The notes under the pieces are model-generated. The model was not told the DNA's origin. It did not search any database and saw only the letters and a program-made list of their open reading frames with translations. The position numbers and the translations under genes are program-made. This document shows, in pieces, positions 1-12,700 of a DNA stretch of 64,000 nt. The stretch spans positions 127,356,614 to 127,420,613 of the forward strand of contig CM051521.1 in NCBI GenBank assembly GCA_028015205.1. Reading direction: 5' to 3'. The first letter of the stretch is position 1, and each line of letters begins with the position of its first letter. Source of the DNA: Mytilisepta virgata (lineage: Eukaryota > Mollusca > Bivalvia > Mytilida > Mytilidae).

Positions 1-483
1 TCACACCATAATTATTACGTAAGTCAAATAGAAAGCTCTAGTCATTCCACCAGTATCTATTATTGTTCCAGTGATTTCTAAACTGCGCAGTTATAACATT
101 ATTTGGTAAACAACTAAGTATTATGTAAACATATTATACATGTTATAAGGCCACACAAAACAAATTAGGTCAAGATAAATAATATAATAATTACAATATT
201 ATAACACCACTCTTGTTAGATATGTTATCTCGTGAAATGATTGCTGAGATAACTAGAGGCTCCAAGGACCCTGTAGAGCTCATTTGGATTTCATTTGACC
301 ACATTTAGCAAAGCAAAATATTAGATTGTAACAAGCATCTTGGTTGGTAGATGGTGTAAACTAAAAAAAACTTTTAGACCATTTAAAGGCCATTGCTATA
401 CAAATTTAATGACAACAGGCCCAGTGGTTTCAGACTAAAAGATCTTTAACAGAAATGTTAAATTAAATTCGATTTTGATAATT

Positions 484-880
484 AGTATAAATTTACTATA
501 TCTAATATTAGTATCTCTGGATTGTTGTTTTGAAACTCCTGGGATGATGCCTCTGCATGGTGGACCCTAGGCCCCCGAGAGTATTCGCCAACCCAGTCGT
601 CAGACTTGTCTGACATGATTATTCATTGCTTTGTTACAGAAATTACCAGTATTTAGCAAAATTCAAAAATAATAGAAATACTAAGGGTTCATTCCTTGTA
701 TTGAACATGGTAGATCTCCTTATGTTATGAGTACTTTTTGTTTAAAATAAGTTTGGTTTTTGGTCTTCCAAATGTTTCGGTTTTAATGGTGCTGATGAGA
801 GGTAACTCCTTGAAATGCATCGTATACAGCATAGTATAAATTTACTATATCTAATATTAGTATCTTTGGATTGTTATTTT
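484..880 (+). repeat. Interspersed repeat with direct terminal repeats (copy A)
   Basis: About 400 bp bounded at both ends by the same about 45-bp sequence in direct orientation (ATAAATTTACTATATCTAAT and on). The interior contains CAGACTTGTCTGAC and a segment reading GTCTTCCAAATGTTTCGG. A second copy lies inverted at 55255-55694. The structure could be a solo mobile element or one unit of a dispersed tandem repeat; no coding seen. Confidence 0.6.
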
Positions 881-959
881 AGAAGGCCAGGTAATCAGAT
901 ATAATTTTGACAGAAGAACATCAAAGGACCATTGTGGCAATACGAATACTTTATTTGTC

Positions 960-1650
960 CAAATTAGGGCTCGTTTCCGAGCATGATACTTTAACAACAA
1001 TAATCGAAACCAGAAAAAGTGTAAATTATCAACTTTTGTTTCTTTTATTGACTTTAAGAAGTTATATGACTCTTTTAACAGATTACTTTTATTTAAAAAA
1101 TTAGAAGAACTTGGTATCAGTACAAAATGTATGTATGCTCTTCAAGCAATATGTTCGAATATTGATTGTTGTGCAAGATTAAATGGTCACATGACTGATT
1201 AGTTTGCTCAAGCAGGGATGTATTATGCTTACTCTTCCGGATCACCTGAGTCTACCCCCGTTTTGTGGTGGGGGTCCATGTTGTTCCTATGTTTTTAGTT
1301 TTTAATTGTAGTGCATGTATTGTTTTTGTCTTGTCTTCGTTGTTCTCCGGAGTTGTCAGTTGTTTCGATTTTTCCTCCTTCGAATATCCCTTTGGTATTT
1401 CTTCACTTTACTTATGTCATCTGTGATGTTTAATATTTTTATAAATAACCCTATCAAGGATATAAATGCACTTAATATTGTTATTGATATAGATGGTGAA
1501 AATATAGCAATATTATATGTTCAAGATTTTGTCTTAATGTCAGATAGTGCTGAAAATCAGAAATCAGAGCGCAACCCCAGGCAGCGAATCACCGAAATAA
1601 AAATACAGGTTGCCTCAAATATATTACGTAGAATTATGCAATACCGATTA
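960..1650 (+). pseudogene. Decayed non-LTR reverse transcriptase fragment, interrupted
   Basis: Degenerate reverse transcriptase. About 1035-1205 translates as FVSFIDFKKLYDSFNR, LEELGISTK and ARLNGHMTD, matching the FVDFxKAFDxxxR and RxNG regions of LINE reverse transcriptases. After an insert (about 1214-1425), 1430-1560 continues with FNIFINNPIK and LYVQDFVLMSD, where the catalytic YADD is YVQD. Stops and loss of catalytic Asp show it is dead. Confidence 0.6.
1214..1425 (+). repeat. Retroelement 3'-tail repeat inserted in LINE remnant
   Basis: Shares the CTTACTCTTCCGGA...CACCTGAGTCTACCCCCG block and the following GTTTTTAGTTTTTAATTGTAG text with 10717-10850 and 27760-27890. It splits the reverse transcriptase remnant at 960-1650, so it arrived later. 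Confidence 0.55.
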
Positions 1651-1975
1651 ATTACAAGATGCTGGTAACTACACAAGAATGTTTTGTGAGTTTATAGCAA
1701 CTTGTGAAATTTAGATTATTAGGTTTCATGCATTACACACCCCTTATCCTGATATTTAAAAATTAAGATTATCTCTTTTATTAAGAAGTTTGTGCATACT
1801 TCGTAATCTGCAATGGTGATAACAAGATCTAACTTTACCATATAGTAGAAAAAACACTGTTCATTTGCTTTTTTCTGTGTTTTCTTTGTGTTAGAGTACT
1901 ACAGGTGTTTAATTTCTCACATACACCAACATACCATTTTAGTTTTGAGCTACTCACTTTAGTTTCAGTTCTGTT

Positions 1976-2240
1976 GTTAATGGGGCAGGACATGCTTACC
2001 ATTCCGGAGCAACTGATATCACTCCCGGGTTTTTGTGGGAGTTTACATTTAGTGGTTTAGATTATTTATTTTTTATTATTCCTTTAGTTACACATGTATC
2101 ATTCTCATGACTTTGTCTTTTCCTTGGCCATGATTTCGGACTTACCCCACTGTTTTATCGCTTCGGTATTCTTTTGGATTGTACTATTTTTGCTTTTATC
2201 TGGATTTTTTCATGGTTAAGCTATATCTTGCGTACCCTTT
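1976..2240 (+). repeat. Retroelement 3'-tail repeat (second subfamily)
   Basis: GGGGCAGGACATGCTTACC with ATTCCGGAGCAACTGA and following T-rich text match 31505-31760 (GGAGCAGGACATGCTTACC). It lies just downstream of the polycystin-like stop codon and could be part of its 3' flank. No certain poly(A) signal for the gene could be fixed. Confidence 0.5.
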
Positions 2241-2371
2241 TGCCGAAATTTTAAAATATCGGATTAATTTTCTTTAATAATCATAATAAATTACATATTC
2301 TATGTCTCACATTTCAAACATATGTTTTAAAATATTAAATATCACTGAAGTAAAAAACAGCATTTAAAAGT

Positions 2372-3714
2372 TTACTGATATATAAACTTTCGTCGAACAA
2401 GTTTAGTACTTTTCTCGCCAGGTTTAATAATTTCCAGTTCCTTTGGAATATCTTTACTCAAAATAAATTCCGATAAATTATCTTTCTTTATCTCTGCTTT
2501 TTTCTCATCTTTGGATGAAAAAATAAACCCAATTGTCTCCGTCCACATATTTGTCAAAATGTTAAGGATTCCATACGACGGTTGAGTGCCTCTCTTGCGT
2601 ACGGTTGTGATGCCTACATTTAATGTGGCGTTTAGCATCGTCATCAAAATCCAAAGTAAAAATAAAACAAAAAAGAAATAATATGCTCTTCCTAACACGG
2701 GTTCAACGCTGAATAAATCATTTATACTGTTTTTACCAATAATAGCATTGGTAAGAGTCGTGGACGACACAAAAATATTTTTGTATGTTTCCAACTGCCG
2801 ACCAAAGACAAGATGTCCAAACATTATGAAAGCTGCGTATACAAGCAGGAACATTAGAAAACATCCCATTAGATCATAGCTGACATGTTTCAGGACATTT
2901 CCAAGCTGGCGCATCCTTCCGTTATAATTTAGGACTCTCATTATTCGGAATGTCGTCAGAAAAATAATAAATGACAAGAACGAATTGTATAGTTCATCCC
3001 ACCAAGAAATATGGCTAAAGTTAACAAATTTGTTTTTGTTCTTTTCGAATTGTCCCATAGCATTATTTAACATAATCCACCTTCCAATATACATCACAGT
3101 GCAGATGAAAAATTTAATTATTATTAGTAAATCCAAACAATTCCACAGTTCTTTCAACACGCTCTTGCCGTGGCGGTACAACAGAAAGAATTTGTTAATA
3201 GAAAAGATAATTATTCCAACCAGAACTATTAACTCGCAGATGAAAATAAAAAGTCCCAAATCACCAACATGTTGGTAAGGTCTAAACGGTTTCACGGAAG
3301 TACTTGTCAAGACCCCACCAATTTCAGGAAATTCACACATAAAAGAGACGTATACAAAAACGTTGTTATCGGCATTGTATAGTGTAAACTCTGTAAAAAC
3401 TGCCCTTGTTTTACGGTCAATCCAAACATATTTATACAAATCACTCAAAATTAGTTGTGATATATTATGATTGACAAGAAATTCGGCAACGTAACCGCCT
3501 CCCCCGTATGTTGAGTGTAACCCTGTCACTGGCAGCCCCCAAATATCGATAGACGAAACGAATTTCCAGGCTTCAGATGTTATATTATACACAGCTTGTC
3601 CTCGTACACAAGATCCTGCCTCCCATCCAACACAATAATTCCTGTCGTCTTCATGGATGATAGAATATTTATCAAAGCATGTTACATCATTCCATAATTG
3701 TTTACTGCATGGCT
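2372..3714 (-). CDS. Polycystin-like gene, terminal exon: TOP domain, helices 7-11, pore and C-terminus
   Basis: 1,343-bp last exon (acceptor TTTTTTGTAG, phase 1), stop TAA at 2372-2374. Polycystin-domain signatures are clear: STYGGGGYVAEF, KYVWIDRKTRAVFTEFTLYN. Helices at LGLFIFICELIVLVGIIIF, LDLLIIIKFFICTVMYIG, NSFLSFIIFLTTFRIMRVL, LMGCFLMFLLVYAAFIMFG and YYFFFVLFLLWILMTML, with a pore loop TLTNAIIGKNSINDLF. The filter has GK where polycystin-2 has GD. The tail after the last helix is about 70 residues, Lys/Glu-rich, with no EF-hand and no obvious long coiled coil, so it is short for polycystin-2 and unlike polycystin-1. No neighbour gene overlaps it. Confidence 0.92.
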
Positions 3715-6700
3715 CTACAAAAAAGAGATATATTTCAAGAAAACATTTTTTGGTCAATTCTATATTTTGTCCGGTTGTTTCTATAATGTGTCCTTTCTGA
3801 AAAATGCAATACTAAAGTTTAAAGTGAGTCATTGTGTGTGTGTGTTTTTTATCTTTTCTAGATTATATGTGTGCGTTAATAAAATATTCATTCACATCAA
3901 ATGTATTTCCCTAATTACCATAATCTTATTCTTTTTTCATATTACCTTGCACTGCTCGCACTTGTCTTATCCGCATCGGTCCAACTCTAAAGCTGACCTG
4001 ATCTTGTACATATAACCTTTGATAAGCACTTAAAGGATCACCACTTGCAGAAAACCTTGGAAACACGAATGGAATCGCAGTGTCTTGAAGCCATTGGTAG
4101 AAGTTAGATGTTGTTGTTACCTTGAAAATAATATTGGAATTATAATGCTTATACTGTCTCTTGGTTTTAATAACACCCGAAAATATGAAATGTTAATTTT
4201 TCCAACAACATTTAAACTTTATGTGATATAACAAGGTTTGAGACATTTTATGCTACATGAAACACGAAGAGGTTTATGAAAACAAATTTGTAAACTCTGT
4301 TATAGTATAACCAGTCAAAAATCTATAATAATTTTTATTTTCAATAATTTCTCACAGAAGATGTTAGTTTTTTTCTTTCCCCTTCAGATTAGCTCAGTAA
4401 TACTTTGTTCTTTGAGAATAAGTTGTACATGTAATACATTTGCAACATCGTAATATCCAAAGCAGGTTATACATATTATAGATCAATCAAATTACTTGTT
4501 ATATCTTAATTTCAAAAACACTCTACTGTCAAAATGAAACTGACAAGAAAAACATTATTTTATATACATGTAATTATTTTTTTTTAATATTTGATTTCTA
4601 CACTGTGTTACATAGTAAACAAATATTATGCATAGTCGTTATAAATAGAATGCGCCAAATTCTGAAGACATAAGAGGGATAACGCCAAAAATCCATACCG
4701 TAATAAAGAAATCCATGATACTGATTTTTGTTTTAGCATTTAAATGTGCCCTAGAAAGGTCTTTGTCTTTTTTTATCAGCATTTAAATGTGCCCTAGAAC
4801 GGTCTTTGTATTTTTTTTATCGGCATTTAAATGTGCCCTAGAACGGTCTTTTGTCTTTTTTTATCAGCATTTAAATGTGCCCTAGAACGGTCTTGGTCTT
4901 TTTTTATCACATTTTTTTTAGCCTTGAGCAAATCTATATATTGCAGAAGTGCTACTGGTAAAAGAAAAAAGTAATAAAAAGAAAGAGAGTGTAACGACAA
5001 CACTAGAAGTGGCATCAGCTTCTCTGAAGTAGTAAGCATTTTATTTTAGTTTTTGTTATCTCAAATGCAAAGTCAATATACAATCAACCCCTCTGATTAT
5101 TGTCCGTTACACTATTGTCTAAGGACATGTACAGAAATATAAAATAATGTTGTGTTTTCGATGTATTATACCAAAATATGACCCAAAGTTAGAAGGCATA
5201 ATGCAGGACTTGAGGGGGGTGCTTTATGCATTATAACCGCGGGATATATTTTTGCATTTTACATGGATAACACCATATGATTGTTATGTTATATTCATTG
5301 ATTTGAAACATTTCATGTACATCAGCATCCTTTTTTTTACCTTAAATTAAAGGCATATTACAATATTAATGTTAATTTAAATATTTTTTAATTCAAAAAT
5401 AAATAATATTAACATGTAACTGTAAAAATTATTGTATTGCTTCCATAAGAATGTACAGAGTTATAAAAATGAATGTCTGTTGCGTTTCTCCACTCTAAAA
5501 CCTGGACATTTTCCCCTTCATTTGTCAACAGACAACCGATAAGCCTGCTTGAGGTGGTTGATTTGGAACTTTTCAAGTAAATTTCATGAGAGCAGAGATG
5601 ACCATTTCAAATATGATCAAAATTCAACCCACAAATAATCACCCATTAGGATAATACAATAGGCACTGCGGTCGCATTTTACTAGGACGCTAATTGTTTT
5701 TTTTTTATAAAATACGTCAAAATAATTGGAATTCTAATGAAAGATTATAACGTCATATTATAAACAGAAGGATATTTTGCTAGGTAATTTAAAATGCCAA
5801 TGTCTGTTTAAAGTGTTTGGCTTTCGAGTAGATACCTGTATAAGATAATCATATACTCATATCATTTGAATTTAGGTTGCATTTTAAACATCATCAATAA
5901 AAAACAGCTACGAGAGTCTCTAGTAACCCAGTTTTTGATTTGTCTTGAATTTCATATCTTTTTAATAGAATTTCAGATGAAATCAAGATAAAAATACTAA
6001 AATAAGATGTACTGCCTTCCACTCAAACAAAAACTGGCGAAAACCAGTTGACATCTGTATTGAAAAAAATTTACCTGTGCTGAACTGGTCAACATATATC
6101 TGGACCAGCACTAATTGACTGCAGTTGTTTTATTTTATATATATATATATGCAAAATTCAAGAAAATAAAGAATTTAAACAAAAATTACCTTAAAAGATA
6201 AAGTGTACCTTAAAACTGAGTTAAAATCATTAAATAAAAGACAAATAAGTTTTAAATCATATTTTACCTGCTTAAAACGTATAGTTGTATCTCCAGAAGA
6301 AACATTAGTGGTTTCAGCCAGATTCTGATTAATGTGTTCTACCAGGTTAAACCAGCGAGAATCCCGGTTACTATAACTAACCAGATACAACACACATATG
6401 AATATCAAATACAAAATTAGTTCAACAAACGTTTGCTGAATTCTTAACAGTTGTTTTCTTTTCTCCTTTAATCTTGAAACTTTTGAAGCTTTTATTGGTG
6501 TCCTTTTCTTTTTATATACACCTGGAAAAATGAGAATAAATAGGATTTCTTCCTATCAATAAGTGTTTGATAAAATAATTTGATCTTGCATAAAAGCTCC
6601 GGTGTAACAATGATAGGAAGTCGAAAATATGTATTAAATTTAATTTTTGCTCCATTTTTCTGTATGCAGTTAAACATGTTTATTCTGTAAAACATTTTGA

Positions 6701-9700
6701 GGTGTACATTTTCTGGGTCTGAACTTCGAAACTGCAAAGACTAGAATACTGACTATGTAAGAAAGGGTCCCGCCGGCTGGCGTGGTTGAACTCATGGGAA
6801 TCAAAAACGCTTCAAAATCTATATATTCTCCAAACAGTGTTTTCAGATTTTCCTAAAAATCAAAAGGGGACTTTCTCTGATCATGTCCAACGCTGTGTAT
6901 AAAATTTATGAAAATCTGAAGTTATCATACAACATAGTGTTAATTCTCAAAATATGCATTTTTTCATATAAAAACTAAGTTTTCCCCAAAAATTGTTGTC
7001 CGATTTTTCTCAAAACCGACAGTGACTTTCCTTTGGTCAAGTCCAATACTGTGCATAAAAATCATAAAAATCCGTGAAGGCAATCTTAAGTTATCGTACG
7101 ACAAAGAAATGCTGACGGAAAGACCGACAGACAGACAGACGGACGGACAGACTAATTACTATAGACCTTTCTTTGATCATGTCCAACATTGTGTATAAAA
7201 TGTATGAAAATCTGTGAAGGCAATCTTAAGTTATCATACAACTTAGTGTTAATTCTCAAAATATGCATTTTTCGTATAACGTTTTCCCCAACAAGTTTTT
7301 TCCAATTTTCCTAAAATCAAAAGGGACCTTCCTCTGATCATGTCCAAAGCTGTGTATAAAATTTATGAAAATTTACGAAGCCAATCTTATAAAAACTAAG
7401 TTTTTCCCCAAACACTGTTTTCTGATTTTCCTAAAAATCAAAAGGGACCTTCCTCTGATCATGTTCAACACTCTGTATAAAATTTATGAAAATCTGTGAA
7501 GGCAATCTGAAGTTATCATACGACATAAGGTTAATTCTCAAAATATGCATTTTTTCATATAAAAACTAAGTTTTTCCCAAAAACGTTTGTCCGATTTTCC
7601 TCAAATCCGAAAGGGACCTTCCTTTTGGTCAAGTCCAATATTGTGTATAAAAATCATAAAATCCGTGAAGGCAATCTTAAGTTATCATACGACAAAGGAA
7701 ATGCTGACGGACGGCACGACGGACAGACGGACGGACAAGACTGATTACTATAGAGCGGCCACCATGTCCCATTGCGGGGCCCTAATAAATTGATTTACAG
7801 CATACGTCTGTTGATGTTTTAGCGTGTAAAGGATATGCTTAAATTTAGAAAAGGTTGTTTAAGGTAATTATATGCAATATATGCAATATATGAAATGATA
7901 CATTTTTAAATGAATTTCTTTATTCTGTATAGTTGATATTTTCTGTAATCAGTATTTTTTCCTCAAATTCTATATACTTTTTAAAAATTATTCTTTATTT
8001 CGTAGAACGTCATAATTCTTTATTCTTTAATTTTTGTTTATTCTCTATTGATTAATGTTTAGACGATTATTCTATATTCTATAAACCCTATCCAATCCGT
8101 CAAGTGGTGATTTTGTTGCTTTATGTTTGACAGGACTTAAGATAATATGGAATTAAAACATAAACTGGCATATAAGAATAAGAATAAGTATTACTTATTT
8201 CAAATCAATAGCTCACGAGGGGGATGAAGTGGCAATACACTTTACAATATAAAACATGTATATATTTATATATATAAATGACCCAAGTTTTGAGAGATTT
8301 TCCTTTACATTTACCAGTCTGGAATCCCTTTCAATGTGTATGTAATAAAATTTATATTTGAATACTGAATACGATGTCAATTTTTACATTTACCTAATAA
8401 GTATGTAACTGGTGTCGATGATCGTCGCTTTGTTTCTGCTAGTAGTTTATCTCTATCATAAGTGATACATTTGTCTTTGTGATGCTTAGCGATCCACGAT
8501 AAAATTACAGAAACCAAAATTATCTGTAAAATAGGTAATTTATAGTAGTTGATGAAAATTTAAATTAAAAATACCCCCTGACAGCTTCAACCAGTCTACA
8601 TGTCTTAAAGTTTAATAACATTTCACTTTTATTTCTGGTACAGTGGTAATGCTTCGTCCATATTAACATATACAAAATCAAAGATATGATTGATAAATTC
8701 TCGACATAAAATCCACATGACAAAACTTCAAGCGAACATAGATTTTATTGCTGTTCTTCATTTTAAAGTCACGATCAGCCAAACAACATGGCAAAATATG
8801 TTTCATTGGTAGTAATAGTAAGCTGTGAACTATTCTAACAATAGTGACACAGATTACTCACGAATACATAAAAGACATACATTATTTACCCGAGCAATGC
8901 TTGTTATTCTAAACTAACAATACACGTATATCTTCATATTCATATGTTGTGACGAATTAATTTATCAAATATGTTTGTTCTTAAAAAATATATTAAAGTG
9001 AATCTTAAAACCGGAAAGATATATATAAATACTTTCTGCATGAACACGAAAATATGATTTTTGTAATGGTATCACTCAAAAATATTACATACCTTCAAAG
9101 GATCAACAATAATAATAGATTCAAAGAAAGACATAAAGAAACACAACAGCCAATCTTCTGATTTTGTTTTTCCCCATTCCATACTATATAAAATAAGAAA
9201 AAATCCCGACAAAAATACAGCTATAGAAACAAGTATCCATCCGACGTATCTACACCAGAAAGGTAAGGGAAACTGAGAGTCAGTGGTGACATCAACATTA
9301 GAATCCTGTTTGGTCTGGCCATATATATTGTCTTTATTATTGACTTGTGCTGTTGCATCCTTGGTTGTCATTATGTCCTGTCTCACTTTTCGTGGTCTTG
9401 AATTTCGAAATAAATAAGTAACGATGAATATAGGAGGTGCCGATATAAGTGCACTTATAAATGATATGTATATACTTGACAGTGAAAATGAAACAGGGCC
9501 GACTGATATTTTACTGCCTGTGTCTTGTCCGTAAAACATTGCATTCGATATCATTGTTAGAAACAATAGCGCCAAACAACATGCAAGGCGTTCTATTCTT
9601 GTAAAGTTGCTTTGTTCTGGTCGTACAACAACTGACAGCCATAAATGATCATCGGTCGTTTTCTGTCTTGTGTTCTCGTTGAAGAGAAAGGAAAAACGGC

Positions 9701-12700
9701 CTCTTTCAGACGGGTCAGATACTGGTAAGGCAACTTCAATACCACTATCCTCGTTGTCTAATGATAACCACTGATCACATATGAATAAAAACCTAAAAAA
9801 GGGGGGATTTCTAGAGTAAACAGATGATGGAGAGAGTATCACAAATCTATATATATATAACACAATTTGTTATTGATCAAATTGTATACTTTTTTAAATT
9901 TAGGATATTTTAAAATTGCAAAACAAAACTCGAGATTTATAAACTTTTGTTTTAAAGCAGTTTGTTTTTGTATTTATTTTTTTTACATACATTTAGTAAA
10001 TTCATATAAACAAGAGAAGTATAGAAATAAACCAAAAAGCGTTGCATATGCGAGACTTATCCCTACTGTTATAAGAAGAAGATAAATTCTCACTGTTGCT
10101 TGGTCTGAATGTCTTCCAGAACAATTTTACTCAGATACCACGATGCACTATCCTCCTCTCCGCTATTATCATGCCAAACTTTAAGTACTGACGGATCCTC
10201 TATTTGCTTTGAAACACTCATAACGAATCGTCTTACACTTCCTACGCCAAAACCCTAGGTATACATTAAATATATGGTATGAAATGAGTAATTGATGTGT
10301 GGTTATTATACAAGAGAAATTAGTATGGCAAGCCGTTTTACTATTTATTCTAACTTCAAGAAATCTCATATAATATATAAGATATCTCATATAATATATA
10401 GGATAGCAATATTCCAGAAGCGCCAGCGTATGGAGTATATATTTCACAACTAATACGTTATTCCAGAGCTTGTGATATATACACTGACTTCCTGGACAGA
10501 GCCCGGCTCCTGACAGAAAGGTTGCTCAGACAGGTGTAGGTTGCTCCGAAGCTGAAGTCATGCTTATAAAAGTTTTATGGGCGTCATCATGACTTGGTTG
10601 ACAGGTATGAAAAGACCGTTTGCCAAATGAAAATGGACCTGTTCCATTGGTATTATCCCTTCCTCATACCGGATTTGACATGGGCAGCATGGCGGGTGTC
10701 CTGCATGAAGCAGAGATTGCTTACTCTTCCGGAGCACCTGAGTCTACCCCCGGTTTTTTGGTGGGGTCCATGTTTTTGGTCATATGTTTTTAGTTTTTAA
10801 TTGTAGTTCATGTATTGTTTTGGTCTTGTCTTCGTTGTTCTCCGGAGTTTGTCTGTTTATCACTATGGCCGGCGCTCAGGCTTTCCGTATTATGACCAGA
10901 CAACCCCTCCCCCCAACCAGAGGGTCTCCCCTATCCGCCACCTGGGGACGCTCTATGGAGTGAGCCCCCGTGACCCATCACAGGTGCCTAGCATATAGTT
11001 TATAAGATATCTCGCATAAGTTATAAGATATCTTACTATATGAGATATCTTATAAGGTTTATTAGATATCTTGAAGCAGAGACATATAAAACAATGTGTC
11101 TGCTGAAATAATAAAACGGCTTGCCATAAATTAGCCCTGGTAATACTGGTGCATAATACAAATATCAGGGGAATAACTTTTTATCGCTGCTCTTGTAAGC
11201 TTTAACTGTACGTTCTTTAATAATAAAACAAAAGCTCAAATCTTATTACAAAATCTAACTAGTCCCTAGAATCCACTTGCCTTTACTGAAACATGTGTCC
11301 TATTTTATATTACAATCAGTGTTATCAAAAATCGAATACACGAGAAATTTCTTATGCTGTTTCATGGATGTAGCAGTTTTCAATATTCTTGAACCCTGAA
11401 CTGATTGATCCATAGGTCTGACATATATATATGTATGAAAGCTGTATTGAAACTATTTTACCACAGTTAATGTTAGTTAATGTTAGTGGAAGGTAATGAG
11501 ATGTATTTGGTTCTGGGAATATAGCTGTACGTACCAATCTTATTCTATTGTATTCATCATCGATAAACAGTCTTGATGCAATAATAGTAACCACAAATGC
11601 ATTTAAAAACAGAGATAATTCCAACAGACTGGACACAAAACACTTATATTTCATTCATGAAGAAAAGGCTATCAGATTAATTATACATCATTATGCACTG
11701 AGTTTGAATTATATATATAAATGTTTAATTGAAAAAGTCTTACTCTGTGAGATTCGTCGTCCAAAATACGCATTCCAGAACCGACCTCAATCAGTCTCTC
11801 CTTCTTCTGTTTTCCATCAATGATCATAAAACTGGCATTAGATTTGGTTCCGGCATGTCTATGGAGCCCAGTGTAAACGGTAATAATATACAAATATTCA
11901 TCATACCATGCATTGTCTATGAGGTAAGAAATAGCCCACTAAAATTGTTAAAACAGTAATTCAACAAGAATGAATATAGAATTTACTAGTATTTGTAAAT
12001 AGGTTTTATTAGTCTACAAAATAGAGGCACTAAAATACTTCACAATCATAAATTTTAGACATGAAAATACTTTTTTGAAGACATGTCGACATTTTCTGGA
12101 GTGTTTTTTTTTGCAATTTGAAAGTCTAAATGTTTAAAATTAAAAGGCAATTTTCAGTTGGTTAATTAACCTTGTTGAGTCGTCCATGAAAAATTAGAAA
12201 CTTTTAATGATGTTTGCAAAGTCTCAAATATGATTCTAGATAGGGAAATTCCAATAGAAAAACTCAAGCAGTCAAAAGATGAGAATATGACAAATTATAA
12301 ATGACTAATTCAGACCTATCCTAGAGTTTGTTAAATCATTAAATGAAACTAAGAAACACAGAAACCTTAAGATTCAAAAGTTTTATATACTACGGTTTTT
12401 TTCGAAAACCAAAATTAGGGATAAGATAATGTATTTAGTTGATTATATTACCCTTTCATTATCTTGTTTATCCTGTCTGAATGCCCAAACACACAATAAA
12501 ACATACACCAATACAAGGGAAATAACTGTCGCAAAAACTGCTGCGTTGTTTTTCAAGTCAAACTTTGAAAACACTGTACTAAAATCTATTGTGTTTGGTG
12601 GTACATAGAACGTTGTCGCAAAGCTATTGCCTGGTGGGTTGGTACAGTCACAAATGGTCTCATTTAATGTCGATAACTGTGAAAGCTACAACAAAGATAG

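Noticed and set aside
2066..2340. Polyadenylation signal of the polycystin-like gene
   Set aside because: Several AT-rich candidates on the minus strand (for example ATTAAA near 2273-2278) but none can be distinguished from background.
11352..11654. Minus-strand open frame with a membrane-like stretch (LFLNAFVVTIIASRLF) within the PLAT intron
   Set aside because: PLAT continues in phase from 11744 directly to the exon ending at 10254 with the WHDNSG motif; including this ORF would interrupt the domain and break phase.
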